Positions 36,084 to 48,846 of a DNA stretch of 64,000 nt are shown here, in pieces (within the stretch, counting starts at the first letter, position 1; every line of letters begins with the position of its first letter). Position numbers and translations under genes: made by a program. The notes under the pieces are model-generated. The model saw nothing but the letters and a program-made list of their open reading frames with translations, was not told the origin of the DNA and did not search any database. Where the stretch lies: assembly GCF_029227915.1 (NCBI RefSeq), contig NC_079881.1, positions 18,015,501-18,079,500 of the forward strand. Reading direction: 5' to 3'. This DNA comes from Hydractinia symbiolongicarpus (taxonomy: Eukaryota; Cnidaria; Hydrozoa; Anthoathecata; Hydractiniidae).

Positions 36084-37131
36084 AATTTGTTATTTAATTT
36101 TAAGTAACAAATTTAAAAGTTGAGAAAATTGTAACTACTTAAGTTAAAGAATACTTAAAATTTACTTACAAGTTTTTTAAATTATTATTGTATTGGATTA
36201 TTTGTGTTTTTTTATTAATTCGCTAACCACTTTTTACCACAAAACTACCAGCAATATTGCATGTACATCAATCCCAACTAAATATCAGATTCTCCTCAAT
36301 TTTCATTTAGTATTTATTGCTAGATTATAAAATAAACTTGATAAAGTTTTTTTGCTCAAAGTATAGTAGCAGTAGTTGGTAGTTTGATAAGCAAGTTATA
36401 AAAAAGAATTTGACAGCAATTCAACATTATTCGAACAACTGAACATTATTCGAACATAGTTTCACTATTTAATTTTGTGCATTTAATAATTTTATTAAAG
36501 TTTTATGGATGGGTATTTATATTTGTTTTAATTAATAATATATAATGTTTATTTGTTATTGTTTAGATTACTATTTTTTTATTAAATTTATTTGGCTTAA
36601 ATCTACGTATGCGCTGTGAAAAACACAAGGATGGAAATGTGTTTTTAATTGCTACCTAAAATTTTTGTAACATAATTGGAAAGTAATTCGCAAATTAAAT
36701 GAGCCCTTGCTTTTAAGGTTCACCAATAAAAATACCCGATTTTGGTCAAAAATTCGATTTGAGATTAAATTAAAGTAAACAAATATCGCTGAAAATGATT
36801 CTAAAATCTAATTTTTGATATTAGTATAGCTTATCAGGAATTAGCCCATTACCAGTAAATATTCCCCTAGTAACGGTCCATAACAACGGGGATTTGATCC
36901 CTTAAGGGCTTTTAGTACTTCTAATTTTAGTATTTTTTGACCAACTTGGTTAACCACGCTTCCGACTAATAGGTCAGCTTAGTTTAAACTTTATTCGGGG
37001 GCCATCTTGGATGATTTTCAAGCATAAACAAACGGAGTTTGTGCTAAGTGATCAGGATGAAATTTGTTTTTGCATTCTATATTTAAAACAGTTTATTTTT
37101 TTCATATTTTCTGGCAAGAATAGAATGATTA
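36084..37131. other. Upstream flank of the Mutator-like gene
   Basis: No gene seen. It may contain the 5' end of the Mutator-like element (a GGGGGCCATCTTGGATG-type sequence lies near 37004), but I could not find a matching inverted repeat beyond 54.2 kb. Confidence 0.3.
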
Positions 37132-38001
37132 ATGGGAAGTAATAAAAATAAAGGCTATAGAAAAGGAAAAAAAAATTTTCGTGGCAACAGGTATCATAAG
37201 AAGCAAAATACAGTTGGAAAAAATTCTGTACCTCAAACTGTAAGCAGTAGCAAAGTATTTGTTCAAAAAGCTGACGATTCAATTGATAGTGAAAAATACA
37301 ACATTTTGATAAACTTTTCCATCTTAAAGAAACTGATTGAAAATGTGTCAAGTTGCCCAGAATGGGATAGTGGTTTGATATTCACCGACGAAGAGAACAA
37401 GCCACAAAGGATTTTCGCATAAATTAATGCTTTAGTGCTATATGTACCTTTGTATACAGTACTTTTACTTCTTCTTTGATCTCAATTTAAAGATGGTCAT
37501 CTTCGAGAAATCGGTAAAGGACAATGAGCAATGACCGATTTTTCTAGAATTGCCAATATGTCTTGTATAAGCATAAATGCATTTCAAAATGTCAGCGCTA
37601 TTATTCAAGAAGCTTATGCTTTTTGTGCTGAACAATCAACAAGCAACCACGAAAGTTAAAGAGGAAACCAAAGAGAAAGACGATGCTCAGGCAAGAAACT
37701 TATTACCGATTCAATTGATGGTGCCTGGCAGAAACGGGTCCATATCTCGCTTAACGGTGTAGTTGCTACAATAAACGTAGGAAGTGTTTAGATTTTGAAG
37801 TTTTCAGCAAATATTGCAGAGGTTGTCATTCAACCTATGCAATATAAGAAAGAAAGTAAGCCTGGTTATCAGGCATGGAAAGCTAACCACATTTGCTCTT
37901 TGAACCATACAATATCATCAGGTACAATGGAAGGTTCTGAGGTAGTAACTATTTTCAACCGCTCAGTTGAAAAAAACGATCTAATTTATAAATAATACTT
38001 G
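37132..38001 (+). pseudogene. Mutator-like transposase, N-terminal part
   Basis: Starts at an ATG with a basic leader (MGSNKNKGYRKGKKNFRG), then YNILINFSILKKLIENV and CPEWDSGLIFTDEENK, where the family has a zinc-binding Cys pair (the second Cys reads Trp here). After frameshifts it continues REIGKGQ, AMTDFSRIANM (37495-37560), then SIDGAWQKRVHISLNGVV (37700-37760), the strand carrying the first catalytic Asp. KESKPGYQAWKANHICSL and SSGTMEGSEVVTIFNRSVEK follow to 37990. This series is characteristic of the Mutator-like transposase domain proteins abundant in cnidarians. At least three frame breaks make it dead. The frame is cut at Tyr-Leu by the CACTA element and continues at 53099. Confidence 0.8.
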
Positions 38002-38220
38002 CACTGAGAATTTTAGCAGTGTCAAAGTGACACTCTCAAGGTCATCATTAATGCATGAATCCCTGGAAGAGTCAAAGTGACTCCCGTATATTCATCATAA
38101 TATAATAAATTCCCGTTTTTTCATAATGACTCTGCCTAATAGAGTCAAATTGACTGCCTAAAAGAATCCTTAAAATACGAGCTTTAGCGTGACTCCTTTT
38201 AGAGAGTCAATCTTTTAATC
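38002..38220 (+). repeat. Left terminal inverted repeat and subterminal motifs
   Basis: TIR at 38002-38034 (CACTGAGAATTTTAGC, then AGTGTCAA and GACACT). It is followed to about 38210 by repeated GAGTCA/TGACTC motifs such as GAGTCAAAGTGACTC, some arranged as short dyads. In CACTA elements such motifs are bound by the accessory transposon protein. That role is known for the superfamily and inferred here. Confidence 0.8.
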
Positions 38221-38283
38221 AACAAACTTTTGTAAGAAAATGACGTTTAAACGAGTGATATGCAATTGGGAGGCATACAGTCG

Positions 38284-38665
38284 TGCGGGTTCAATGATTG
38301 TTGTGCGTTCAATGATTGCTGTGCGTTCAATGATTGTTTTGTGCGTTAAATGATTGTTGTGCGTTCAATGATTGTCGTGCGTTTAATGATTGTTGTGCGT
38401 TCAATGATTGTTGTGCGTTCAATGATCGTTGTGCGTTAAATGATCGTTGTGCGTTCAATGATTGTTGTGCGTTCAATGGTTGGTGTGCGTTAAATGATTG
38501 TTGTGCGTTCAATGATTGTTGTCGTTCAATGATTGTTGTGCGTTCAATGATTATTGTGCGTTCCATGATTGTCGTGTGTTTAACGATTGTCATGCGTTCA
38601 ATGGTTGTTGCGCGTTCAATTATTGTTGTGCGTTCAATCATTGTTGTGTGTTTAATAATCGTTGC
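38284..38665 (+). repeat. 18-bp minisatellite
   Basis: About 20 head-to-tail units of GTGCGTTCAATGATTGTT with scattered changes; a few units are shortened, so the phase shifts. Because 18 is divisible by 3 the array reads open on both strands (repeats of Cys-Ala-Phe-Asn-Asp-Cys on plus, Ile-Glu-Arg-Thr-Thr on minus). There is no ATG context, splice site or conserved flank to suggest a protein. Confidence 0.9.
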
Positions 38666-39797
38666 ATGGTGGTGCCTTTTTTAGTTGTCGGACATGTTTC
38701 CAGACTTTCAGCTAAATTACGAGGAGAAAATGAGTATATTATTCGTACTAATTTTTGCGCGTACTAATTTTCGTGTTTATGCGCGAAATATACCACTTAT
38801 ATACACAGGAAATACGTTCATATTGATATTGCGTGAAGGTTAGCTACGCGCGATTATTTACACCTACGAAGTAGTACGAATAAAGTAATTTGGCTCATGT
38901 TGTAAGTCAAAACATTATTGCAACCCACATTTTTAGAGAGAAATATAGGCCAAACATACTTAACACGATAAAAATGTACTCATGCACTGAAAGTGAGTAT
39001 ATTTTTGGATGCTTTCCAGACCAGTACAAAAAACATTACCATGGATGATTATAAAATTATATTATCACACAAAATTATACAAAAAAGCAAAAGTATGCAT
39101 CAAATTGCTGTTGAAATGTAAAAAGTAACAGATAAACTAGGGCAAGCAATCAACTTTTATTTTCCCTTTTGTTAACAAAAATATATAAAATGTTGATCTT
39201 TAGCTAACAATAGCCTTTTTTGTGTTTTTTAGGAGAAACAAGTTATTGGGCTTGTAAAAAAAATCCAAATTATATTCCTGCCAAAATAAAGCTTTTTTTG
39301 ACAGCCACCAAAATTTTTTCTTTTTCTCCAAAATTTTTTTTACCAAAGGTTTCATATGAACCTAGTTTAGGGGCCTTCAAAAATGTTTTTCAAGTGTCAT
39401 CAACGGTATATCACCATTAGTCAGATCCCTCACATTCTTAACAGATCCCTAAAAAAAGAATTGGCACAATCACTCCTTTATTTTAAGGCTATTTTGAAAT
39501 ATACGCACGTAAACTAATTTTTGAAATTTCCTGATCCCCAATGGATTTTTTTTAAATTACTGACCCGTCCCCCTTAACGGCATCAACAAAAATGTTAAAG
39601 GTCCTTTGCGTTGTGTTTGAAATTTTGCCAAAAATTAAGAACATAATTCCAAATGTACCCAGCCTGAATAAGTCTATATAGGAGCAAAATACATAAAAAT
39701 ATAATATAAGAAATAAAAATTTAATATAAGAAAAAAAATATATACAAGAAATAACCAATAATGTTCTTTTGTTCCTACTCTCCTGGATTAAGGGCTT
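38666..39797. other. CACTA interior, no gene seen
   Basis: Short frames (39220-39420 plus, 39552-39758 minus) carry no domain. Confidence 0.4.
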
Positions 39798-40432
39798 TTA
39801 TGAAATATAATTTTTCTTTAAATGGTATAGCCTTCCAGCACGTGTTTTAAAATTTTTATTGCACTTCTGACATGGATAGCAGTTATTCATTTTTCTCACA
39901 TCTTTTACTGGTGACATAGTTTGATGAAAAGACTTTACATTATCTTTCAAGTATTTAAATTGTTTAAACCTCTTTAATGGAACACAAATTAACATAAAAA
40001 TAATTTATTAGCATTATTTTCATTTCTTCAACACTTTCCATTATCCGTATTTTTGTGTCGTAACAAATTATGCTTCCATTTAAATGTTCTTTCGCATATA
40101 TCGCAAATATACAGGGACGTTTCAGTTTGCAATGAGCTATCTTAAAGAAGTTAAACTGAGCTAGTTACAGGGTATATAACATTAACAGGAGAATTTTCCA
40201 CTTTTAAGTGCATACCCAAGCCGCTTTTACTGCGATATTTTTTGTCCCACTGTTTACAACTGTATCTAAAATCCTCATGAGATGTCAAGACGTGTTGTTT
40301 TAGTTCATTATTTCCACGAAATGGTTGTTGACATTGGTCACAACTTTTAGGAACAGCATCTTTGCGTTCCTGTATATGATCCTTCATACAGCAATTTTTG
40401 ATCATTTGCTTACAAACACGGCAAAATCCCAT
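39798..40432 (-). pseudogene. C2H2 zinc-finger protein remnant
   Basis: The ATG at 40432 opens a 93-codon frame. It has CRVCKQMIKNCCMKDH (a CxxC half-finger), a proper C2H2 finger CDQCQQPFRGNNELKQHVLTSH, given here only as its key residues C-x2-C-x13-H-x4-H, and a third finger that has lost one Cys (CKQW) but keeps the GMHL helix. Beyond a stop, another frame near 40110-40030 has CDICERTFKWKHNLLRH. A third at 39995-39798 has CQKCNKNFKTRAGRLYHL. The fingers are therefore spread over three frames, which means decay or unseen introns. C2H2 proteins bind nucleic acid. Whether this one served the CACTA element or was captured is unknown. Confidence 0.55.
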
Positions 40433-43274
40433 GATTATACTAAATACAAGATTAAAAACACGCGAAAACTTGAATAATCCGTAGCTGCGGCTGTCCTTTT
40501 AGTTTGAGATTTTGCCGTCACATGGCCAAAAAAATCTCCTGTATAGAGACTTTACAGAGAATGCTTGGACACAAAAATCCAGCCCCAGAGTAGACCTATT
40601 ATATTAAAACATTCAAACAGTTTTAGGATAATATTACTTAGACTTTAAAGATAATTGGCACTCGAGGGCTAAAATATGCTGATATCAGCAGCAAAAAACT
40701 GAAAATCATAAGGCAGAACTACATTTTTTTCAAAATTACCTAGGGTTCCTCGACGTTGTCCGTCATATTGACCAGCGCTGAAACTTGTGAACGAGACGCG
40801 GTTGGTACTAAGAAAGTCTTAAGTAAATTTTTTTTTCATTAGATATACAAAAATTTGAGGTACCCCACAATGAGAAGTAAAGAACGGAAACGCCTTTCTG
40901 ATGTCTGATGATGAACGTTGGTCGCATCTGGATAATATTTAATTTGTGAATAGCTACCTAGCTAGTACCATGCTAGCACTCCAGGGGCACATTTGTTATT
41001 AAACAATGACGTGAAAGTACAAGAGCTAAATATATTATTTTTATGTAGCTAGCTACACAAAAGATTTTTCAAAGCATTCTGTCATTTTAAATAAAGATAG
41101 CTAGCTAGCTATTTGGACCTCCCATAACAGTGAACAGTCAAGACTTGAGTATATAGCTAGTTAGGTATGTAAGGTATTGCATGTTGGTTAAATAGGTTGT
41201 CGCAACAAACAGAAACCTGTATTGCATAAATAAATTTCTGCAAATGTTCAGGTTTCTTTTATCGAACGGGAACCTATTTTTCATAAATAAATTTTAACCT
41301 AACGGTTTCTTTTATGAAATAACAAAATTTGGGAGAGTAGTGATAGCCAGAAGTAATATTCGCTTGGAGCGGGAAGACCTAAAGTCTCCGTCCAGGTTAA
41401 CACTCAGTAAAGGGTAAACTGTGTCACGGAGGATGTAATGTGTTACAAATCCAGTGGAGCGCTTATTGCATTAAAGATACAGTATATTTTTCATAAACCA
41501 ACATTCACAGGACTTACGATGAAGCCTATTGATACTTCTGCAAAGCAAATACAGTTGTTTAGCATTTTTCATTTTACATAATAAGTTCCTGTGGATATTC
41601 AAAGATTAATTGTGAGTGGCACTAGGCTGAGCAATTAGTGCAAGTACACGTGTTGCAGATCCCGGTGAAAAAAATAATAACTTTTTAACCACTTTGTATT
41701 TATACGGCATAAAATTTAGATTATGTATTTGGCATTGTGCTTTAGAAGCACATTCCCACTATCTCTGAGCTGGATAAGATATTTTGTCCTAAAACTGGGA
41801 CACATTTTATCTGTTTGAATTATTTTTAATCCTGAGAATCACTTTGAATGTTTTCTGTACACATGGCTTGTCAAAATTGATATGCTGTCAAAAACAGTTT
41901 ATCGGCGTCTCCAAAAATGGCTAAATTCAGGAGAAAAAAAATTTTCGGTTCATTTCATCAAACTGGTCTAAAAACATAATACCAAGTTTCAAGTCATTAT
42001 TTCAATTTTTGCTGAAGTAATAGGACTTTTACTTAGTATAGCTTTTCACACCGCTTACACCAAAATGACTGCAGGGACTAATTGGTTTGAAATTAATTTA
42101 TAATATTTTAATAATAACCTTTTTTTCTGATGTGTTTTTATTTTCCTGCAAAAGTTGTTGCATAGCTTATGTAACGACATTAGGATAAGGATAAAAAAGT
42201 TACTCTGGGACATGGGTTTTAAACCTTAAAACTTTCCAGCGAGAAATTTTAAAACTAATAAACGACAAAATCGCAAAAGTTTATCTTAAAAATTTTAATT
42301 TTTGTTAATGTGAAAGTAATTCACATAAAAAAGTTTCTGATGTTTTTTATGAAGAAATCTTCCATATTAGCCATATGGGATAACTTGATGAACAATGAAT
42401 TTTCCTGCAGGTGTTCTCAAATATGTGTAATATAATTTTAAAAACTGTGATTTAATTTTCCTTTTAAGTTTTGACTTTTAACCCAGCTAAAAAGCTCAGC
42501 CTTGTCCTTTCATACTTAGTCTAGCTAGCCAGGGCCAAAAAGTTAAATATTCAAACTTGGACTACTTTACCGAGTATTAAGTAATAAATGCTAGAATAAT
42601 CCTATATCTAGCTATAGGTTAGCTAAGCTACCTGTAAGAACAATATGAAACAACGTCGAAGCTGTTCTCTTTTGTAAACAAACCCAGTGGTAATTTGTAA
42701 TAAGTACCAAATTTGATGTGTGCATTTATTGCACTTATGAATGTTACCAAAGCGCCTTGTACGTAAATCCTAAAAATTTATGTCATTGGCTCACTCTTTA
42801 TGAATGACACCACGTAACAAAGACACTGTACTTTGCTATTTTCCGTAACCTACACCGAGATTTGGGTGTGATATATATCAGAATTAATTGTCTGTAAAAA
42901 AGTAATGAAGTTGAGAAAAGAAGAGAAAAATAACAAAGTATTTTGTATATATCCACCAAGGTGGAAAGATTCAATCTGTAATTAAAAAAATAAATAAATA
43001 ATTAAGTAAACCAAGAGAACTCGTTTAAGCCAATTAAAATAAAGCGCTCGGAATAAACAAAAGGAACTAAAGTTCTTTGTGCTCCACTGCTAGCATCGCT
43101 AAACTCTTTCAAGAAAGAAGGTTTTTGGATAGATTTTTAGAAATTAATGTGGATATAATACTGCAAGTTATAGCTGGCTTATTTAAGCATTTATGGAACT
43201 TTTACTCAATAGATTCAAACTTTTCTGTGAAATGTGGGATGTTCTAAAATGAAAAAAGTTTTAGAATACATATA
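40433..43274. other. CACTA interior, no gene seen
   Basis: 2.8 kb without a domain-bearing frame. TAGC-rich simple-sequence patches occur near 41040-41165. The 5' leader of the transposase-like gene presumably lies at the right edge. Confidence 0.4.
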
Positions 43275-45167
43275 ATGGAATTTCATTCTAAATTTGTGCA
43301 ATTTGTTGATAATATATTAAATGATGACACCTCAAATAAAGAAGTTTGTGACGAGCAAGAGACTGTAGCTACTGTTGATTTAGATGTTGATGGTAATGAT
43401 GAGTCTATTATTAGTAGTGCTAAAGATCATGCATTTATCGAGAATCCATACCAATCCCTTAATTTTGATGACATTGTTGCCAACAGTTTACTTGAAATGA
43501 GAGAGAAGTATAATGTACCACAGACTGCAATATCATTTATAGCTCATAAAATGGGTTATATTTCACTAGTAGACAGATATTCTCAAAAAATAAAAATTAT
43601 TAAATCTTTACAAGATAATCATGAAAATTTTGGTTTTAGACTATGAGACGAAAATGTATTTAGAAAGTGATAGTCCGTTTAAAAGACCACTTTTAAAATT
43701 TACAAATGGAGCATCCTTAAATAGATATATTGAACAAAAGGATCATTATGTTTCACCGGTTGGAAAAGTAATTGGATTTGATACGGTGAAGAGAAAGTCT
43801 GATTGTGTGTATTATGTACCTATTTTACAAACATTAAAACAGATTATAAACCATGACGATATAATTAATGACATTTTTTCTGAATCTGCATACAGAGAAA
43901 ATGGAGTTTTACGCAGTTTTTCGGATGGATCATTATTTCAAAGCAATCCAATATTTTCTGCTTTCGAAAACAGTTTACAAATAATTTTTTATCATGATGA
44001 TTTTCAGGTTGTCAATCCTTTGGGAAATAAAACAAATAAATTTAAGATATCTGGATTCTCTTTTATACTTGGTAACTTAAAACCAGAACACAGATCTCGA
44101 GTAGCAATGTTGTGCAATGCTCAATTATAAAATTATATTCATACAAATCATTTCTTTCACCACTTACTGATGACTTAAAATTGCTTGAATCTGAGGGAAT
44201 AAATGTCACTTTTGATGAATCGACACAAAGTTTTTCGGTACTATATCAATGCTTGTGGCAGATAAACTAGCATGCTATGCTATTGGAGGATATTACCAAA
44301 ACTTCTCTACCGTAGAACGTTTTTTTCGCTTCTGTAATCGCGTAAAATCTGCCATTTCGGACAACAATTGTGATGATGTTATTAGAACTAATGAAGCCAA
44401 TGACGCACAGATCTTAGAGGTTGAAAAGGATGCTTTGTTAACAAAGTTGTATGGAATCTAAAAAGCCCCAGATTATTAAAGAAAAGCGCCTTACACAGTT
44501 AAGGGTAAAGCAAACTGCATGCGAGATGTGGAGCTTACTACGACTTTTTCCATTGATGATAGGTGCTGGTGTTGATGAAGATTATGAAATGTGTAAGTTG
44601 TTGATTGATTTTACTGATATTGTAAAGAGATTGTGTGCTCCAAAATTTACTGAAGATCATCTTAAGATTTTAGAACATTTAATTACAAATTTTTTAAAGA
44701 ATTATTGTTGTTTATTTCCTGAGATAGCATTGAAACCTACGGCACATTTCATTACACACTATCCTGCAAACATTTGGGAATTTGGGCCGCTCATAAAGAC
44801 TCTTCGTTTTGAATCCAAACACAGCTATTTTAAAAATTCAATCACAAATACAAGGAATTATATGAATGTATGTAAGTCTATGGCTATTCATCATCAAATG
44901 CTTATGTATTTGTACAACAAGGAAGACTCATACTTTTCATCTCATGACATAATGCCGGTTGGTTGTAAAGAAAAATCAATAAATGAAATTCCAGAACTGT
45001 ATAAAGATTTCTTAAGTCCAATTATACCACATGCTGCACATAGTCTTCTCGAAGCACAGGGTGTAACATACAATGGAAATAAATTTTATTCAAGTGGTGT
45101 TGTGGTTGTTTTTGTTGATGATAAAAATCTTGAAATGGGTGAAATAATTAGTGTTTATCATCAATGA
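43275..45167 (+). pseudogene. Transposase-like gene of the CACTA element
   Basis: An ATG at 43275 opens an acidic leader, then NSLLEMREKYNVPQTAISFI. After a one-base frame change near 43630 it reads YYVPILQTLKQIINHDDI, VLRSFSDGSLFQSNP, IIFYHDDFQVVNPLGNK and FSFILGNLKPEHRSRV. Two more shifts (near 44125 and 44240) lead to SMLVADKLACYAIGGYYQ, RFFRFCNRVKS and RTNEANDAQIL. The last part has WSLLRLFPLMIGAGVDED, PTAHFITHYPANIWEFGPL and LRFESKHSYFK. This order of blocks is a transposase-like family common in fish and cnidarian genomes. The last blocks resemble the C-terminal part of plant Tnp2-type CACTA transposases. A segment usually lying between RTNEA and WSLLRL is missing. The assignment to CACTA rests mainly on its place inside the TIRs. 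An AATAAA follows at 45384. Confidence 0.65.
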
Positions 45168-45383
45168 TTCACCGTTTCTGTCAAAAACTTACACATTTTC
45201 ATGCTTACCTGGTTCGTAGAAGTGAAAACAATATATTTATTAGAATTGACCACCTCCATCCATTAGTCTGTTTTGTTATAAATTGTGTATTATGTGCCAA
45301 ATAAGTTTTAATACCTGCTTAACCTTTTCTATTTCTTACCTTTTTTTATTTTTGTTTTGTATATATTTGTTTGATAAAGACAC

Positions 45384-45389
45384 AATAAA
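45384..45389 (+). promoter_or_regulatory. Polyadenylation signal AATAAA
   Basis: AATAAA 217 bp past the transposase-like stop (CACAATAAAGCTG), ahead of the next gene at 45673. It is the best 3'-end signal between the two genes. Confidence 0.5.
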
Positions 45390-45672
45390 GCTGTCGAATT
45401 ATTCCAATTTGTAGACTCTGGTTGTTCTTGATGTTATTTATTTATAATTTGAAGAATGTATTAAATATGGTTATTTTCAGGTTACATTTTTTTTTCTTTC
45501 ATTGACCATCCATGTTTTGACAATGTTATATTTTACTAAGATAAAACATTTTAGCCGTCAAATTTCTTTTCAAAAAGGGGTTATAAATTTAAAATGCTTT
45601 TGTTAACTCAGTAAATGCGTTTAATCCAACAGTTTTAATAAATAAAAAAAATTATGTTATAGAACAATAATA

Positions 45673-47420
45673 ATGGATATTGCATTCACTGAAGAAAAGG
45701 AATTTGTTGTTGTTTACAAAAATATGCGTAAAATTATATCAATTCTGAAATCTGCAGAACTACTTGAGACCATATGTTTATCATTTGCAAATTCACCTGT
45801 GAAGTTACCTCAATGTTTTAATTTGCAGTACTATGATGACGAATTTCAGGAATTTATAGACTTGGATGATCTTAACTGTTTGCATCAAGTGCGGAAGTTG
45901 GCAGTAATTCCACATATTAACCAAGAAAATGTTGACCTTGTCTGTCATTTAACACCATTGACTCTCCCAACAATTTCTGCAATATGCTCTAACACGAGTT
46001 CTGTTGAAAAAAGTGCAGTTAGTAATGTTGTGGTTAGTAATAATAATGACAATTCATCTGCCAATGATGAAAGTCATTCATCTGCTAATGATGAAGTACC
46101 GGAGGCAGAAATCAACAGCAATATTGACACTAGTGAAAGTTCCGGATTATCTAAAAACAATAAAAACTCCACTTTTCAACCTTGACCTAGGCCATTTGTT
46201 ATGAAAATAGGTCGTATTAGCCCATCAATTGCTTTGAAGATGGACCAAAAGATCATTCCAAAACCAAGTGAAATGACAGAAATACATAAGCGACTGTTTG
46301 AAGAAGTTATCAAGTGTACTTAGTAAGTAATAGTTTTTATTTTTTAATATATGAAAAAATATCAGGAGCTATCGTTACTTTTTTTAGGGTAACATGCAAA
46401 AGTTTTTAATAATATTAGTCATCCAACGGATTGGCAGTACGATGAGATATACCATGCGTTAGTAATGAAATGGCCACATATGAAGCTGCAATTTCCTACG
46501 GAACGAGATTCTAAGGTATTTTATATCATATCTTTTTTTTCGTTTCATAAAAGAAAACGTAACTATTAATTACCTAGTTTTAAACATTGTTATGCTTTTT
46601 TTTTATTTAATTTATCCTGAGAAGAAGAATATTAAACTTCTTCAAAAACACTAGAAAAAGAAAATGCATAGAAAATACTGAGTGTAAGGCTGCAAAGGAG
46701 CTATTTGCTCAAAATGACAGAAAGCAACACATCAACAATCTTTAAAATATGCAGTAATCAACGTTTGGGGTGTCAGTAATTTTAACCCCACTAGCCCAGA
46801 TGGAGAAGATGAGCGAACACTTAATATATACAAAGAATTAAATTTTTTTGGGTTGATTCGTTAATGCTAGCAATTGATACAATCACTAAGGAAACTGATA
46901 AAGTTAAAGGTCCTTGCTTGTCATCAATTTTTTCAAGTTGTAGTGTCGCGGATGTTTATCCAAAAAAATTTGTGGGTTTTTGGACCAGCAAAAGTTCTTT
47001 CCCAAAAATTTCTCTGAATAAAGTATTTGCGATTTTTTTTTTACTTTATACGTTATTAATTTATGTATATGTTACTCATCTGCTTTTAGCTTGTTTGGTA
47101 TCGTTGGCAATCATCCTTGTACCGGCACTACTAAGGGAGGATGCTAAGTCATTGTTCTCCAATTTTGACGCTAAGAAAGAACCTCAAATAATGTGTGCCA
47201 GTTCAAGGTTGTCGTAGATGGTTGCATTGTAGCAGAGTGTTCAGAATTCATTTCTGCCTTCCAAGTTTATCTGGCATCGTTTTATCTTTTTAACTTATGT
47301 TATCCTAAGAACGTGACTGCCACATTGACATATTTTCAAAAAGATGTTCTGAATTTTCACGATGCTGCAAAAGTGAACAGCAAAGTGATATCATTAATCA
47401 ATAGGCTCAAGTGTAATTAA
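45673..47420 (+). pseudogene. PB1-like / SAMD3-like companion gene
   Basis: An ATG at 45673 starts a PB1-like N-terminus (VVVYKNMRKIISILKSAEL, then FNLQYYDDEFQEFIDLDD). A Ser/Asn/Glu-rich linker follows to 46185. After one frame change, MKIGRISPSIALKMDQKI reads on. After a TTTTTTTAG acceptor near 46388, NISHPTDWQYDEIYHALV and MKWPHMKLQFPTERDSK run up to a GTATTTTA donor near 46515. FFKNTRKRKCIEN and VSNFNPTSPDGEDERTL (46770-46830) follow, then PALLREDAKSLFSNFDAKK and, one frame over, CQFKVVVDGCIVAECSEFIS to a stop at 47420. This series matches proteins annotated in fish and cnidarians as SAM-domain-containing protein 3-like, though no SAM domain is present here. Frame breaks suggest a dead copy. 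Its function in the element is unknown. Confidence 0.55.
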
Positions 47421-48099
47421 TAATATTTTTTGTACTTTATATTTATTTAAAAAAGATTTTATAAGAATTAGTTTGGAAGTTAATCCCTACTTCATGTTTT
47501 AAAAAGAAAGGATAATATTGCTTGATGTTTTTTTTCAAAATTATGTAGAACATTTTTATAATATATTTTAAATGACTTTATTTATTTACACTTTTCAATA
47601 AGCAACTAAGGTTAAGGAAGTAAGGTTTGGCCCAGCACTCAAGGTGGTTATTTTTTGATAATGTCATTACTAAAGTTCGCTTAACAGTTGCTTATGATTC
47701 ATAATTTTTCTTTTATTAACACTATCAGGGTAACTTTAGTTTAAAAAAATTTACTTTTTTAATAAAAAGAAGCTTTTTTTAATTTTTATAGTTGCTAGGT
47801 ACGAAGCACTAAAACTTGCTTAAAAATTTACCATCCCAACACTAGTTGCTTATTAGTTGGTTGCTTAACTGAAAAATAAAAATAAATATTTAATACGTTT
47901 TTAACATTTTCGTATATATTTAAAACGAGAAAACTGTGCTTACCTGAAAAATAAAAATTATTAGATTTTTATATATATTTTTGTATATCTTTCGAACGAA
48001 TTTTTACAACATATGTCAAAACTAGTCGATAAAGCCCGTGGAAAAATCCACTGAAGCAGGATAAAATTGAAAAATAAGCGTCACATGAATTTTGATGAC
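47421..48099. other. CACTA interior, no gene; short local repeats
   Basis: AT-rich. A block containing AAACTGTGCTTA, CTGAAAAATAAAAA and TTTTTAACATTTT occurs at about 47870-47960 and again at 48753-48815, bracketing repeat C, as if repeat C had inserted into or recombined within a local duplication. Confidence 0.4.
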
Positions 48100-48600
48100 G
48101 TCAGCAACCGATCTCCAAAAAAAATTAGAATCTTGTTTTTACGTTGCCTTTATTGTGTAGACCTTAAAGCGCTGATCAAAAAAATGTATGTAATCACGTG
48201 CTCTTGATGAATGGTTAGTGAGATTTACGGTTTTAAAATTTTTGCTGACGTCAGCAAAGTCCCAAATAAAAGTACAGAAAGATATTCTTTCGAAATTTGT
48301 ATACCCGTTGCCTTCCTGTTATAGCTCTTGAAACGCTGATCAAGAAAATGTATAGGATCATGTACTTTTGACCAACGGTTACGGAAATAATATGGTTTAA
48401 AGGTTTTTTTGATGACGTCATAAACCCGTTTATTCCGAAACGGATTTGGGTATTCAGGTTTGGAAAATTACCCAAATTAGTCCCAGGTGGTCCCTAGTTA
48501 CTCACACGGTAAATAAACATTGTAGTCACCAACTCGTTTCCAAGTTATTTGGTCTCAAAATTTCAGGTGCACTGTAATGGCTTCATTAATTTATTATAGC
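48100..48600 (+). repeat. Interspersed repeat family C, locus 2
   Basis: Two monomers with the key GCTGATCAAAAAAATGTATG and ACGCTGATCAAGAAAATGTA lie near 48170 and 48332, about 162 bp apart, with GACGTCAGCAA and GACGTCATAAACCCG blocks. The 3' part to 48600 (ACTCACACGGTAAA, CCAAGTTATTTGGTC) matches the reverse complement of 31085-31250. Confidence 0.65.
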
Positions 48601-48846
48601 ATATTGACGTTAAAGTAGTGTTATTTTCGTCGCGCCCTAACGTCGAAAAATTTAACATATTAGACATAACATTTTCGGCAACATCAAAGGTAATTGAAGA
48701 CATCCACTTTGCCTGTTACAAACAGACACAGTCTTTGTAATATTATAAGAAATATGAAAACTGTGCTTAACTGAAATATAAAAAAATATTTAATACTTTT
48801 TAACATTTTTGTATAGGAGAAAATAATATACAAAGAGGTGGCAAGG

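Noticed and set aside
38327-38767. Long overlapping frames on both strands
   Set aside because: They are translations of an 18-bp minisatellite and have no unique sequence, domain or splice signals.
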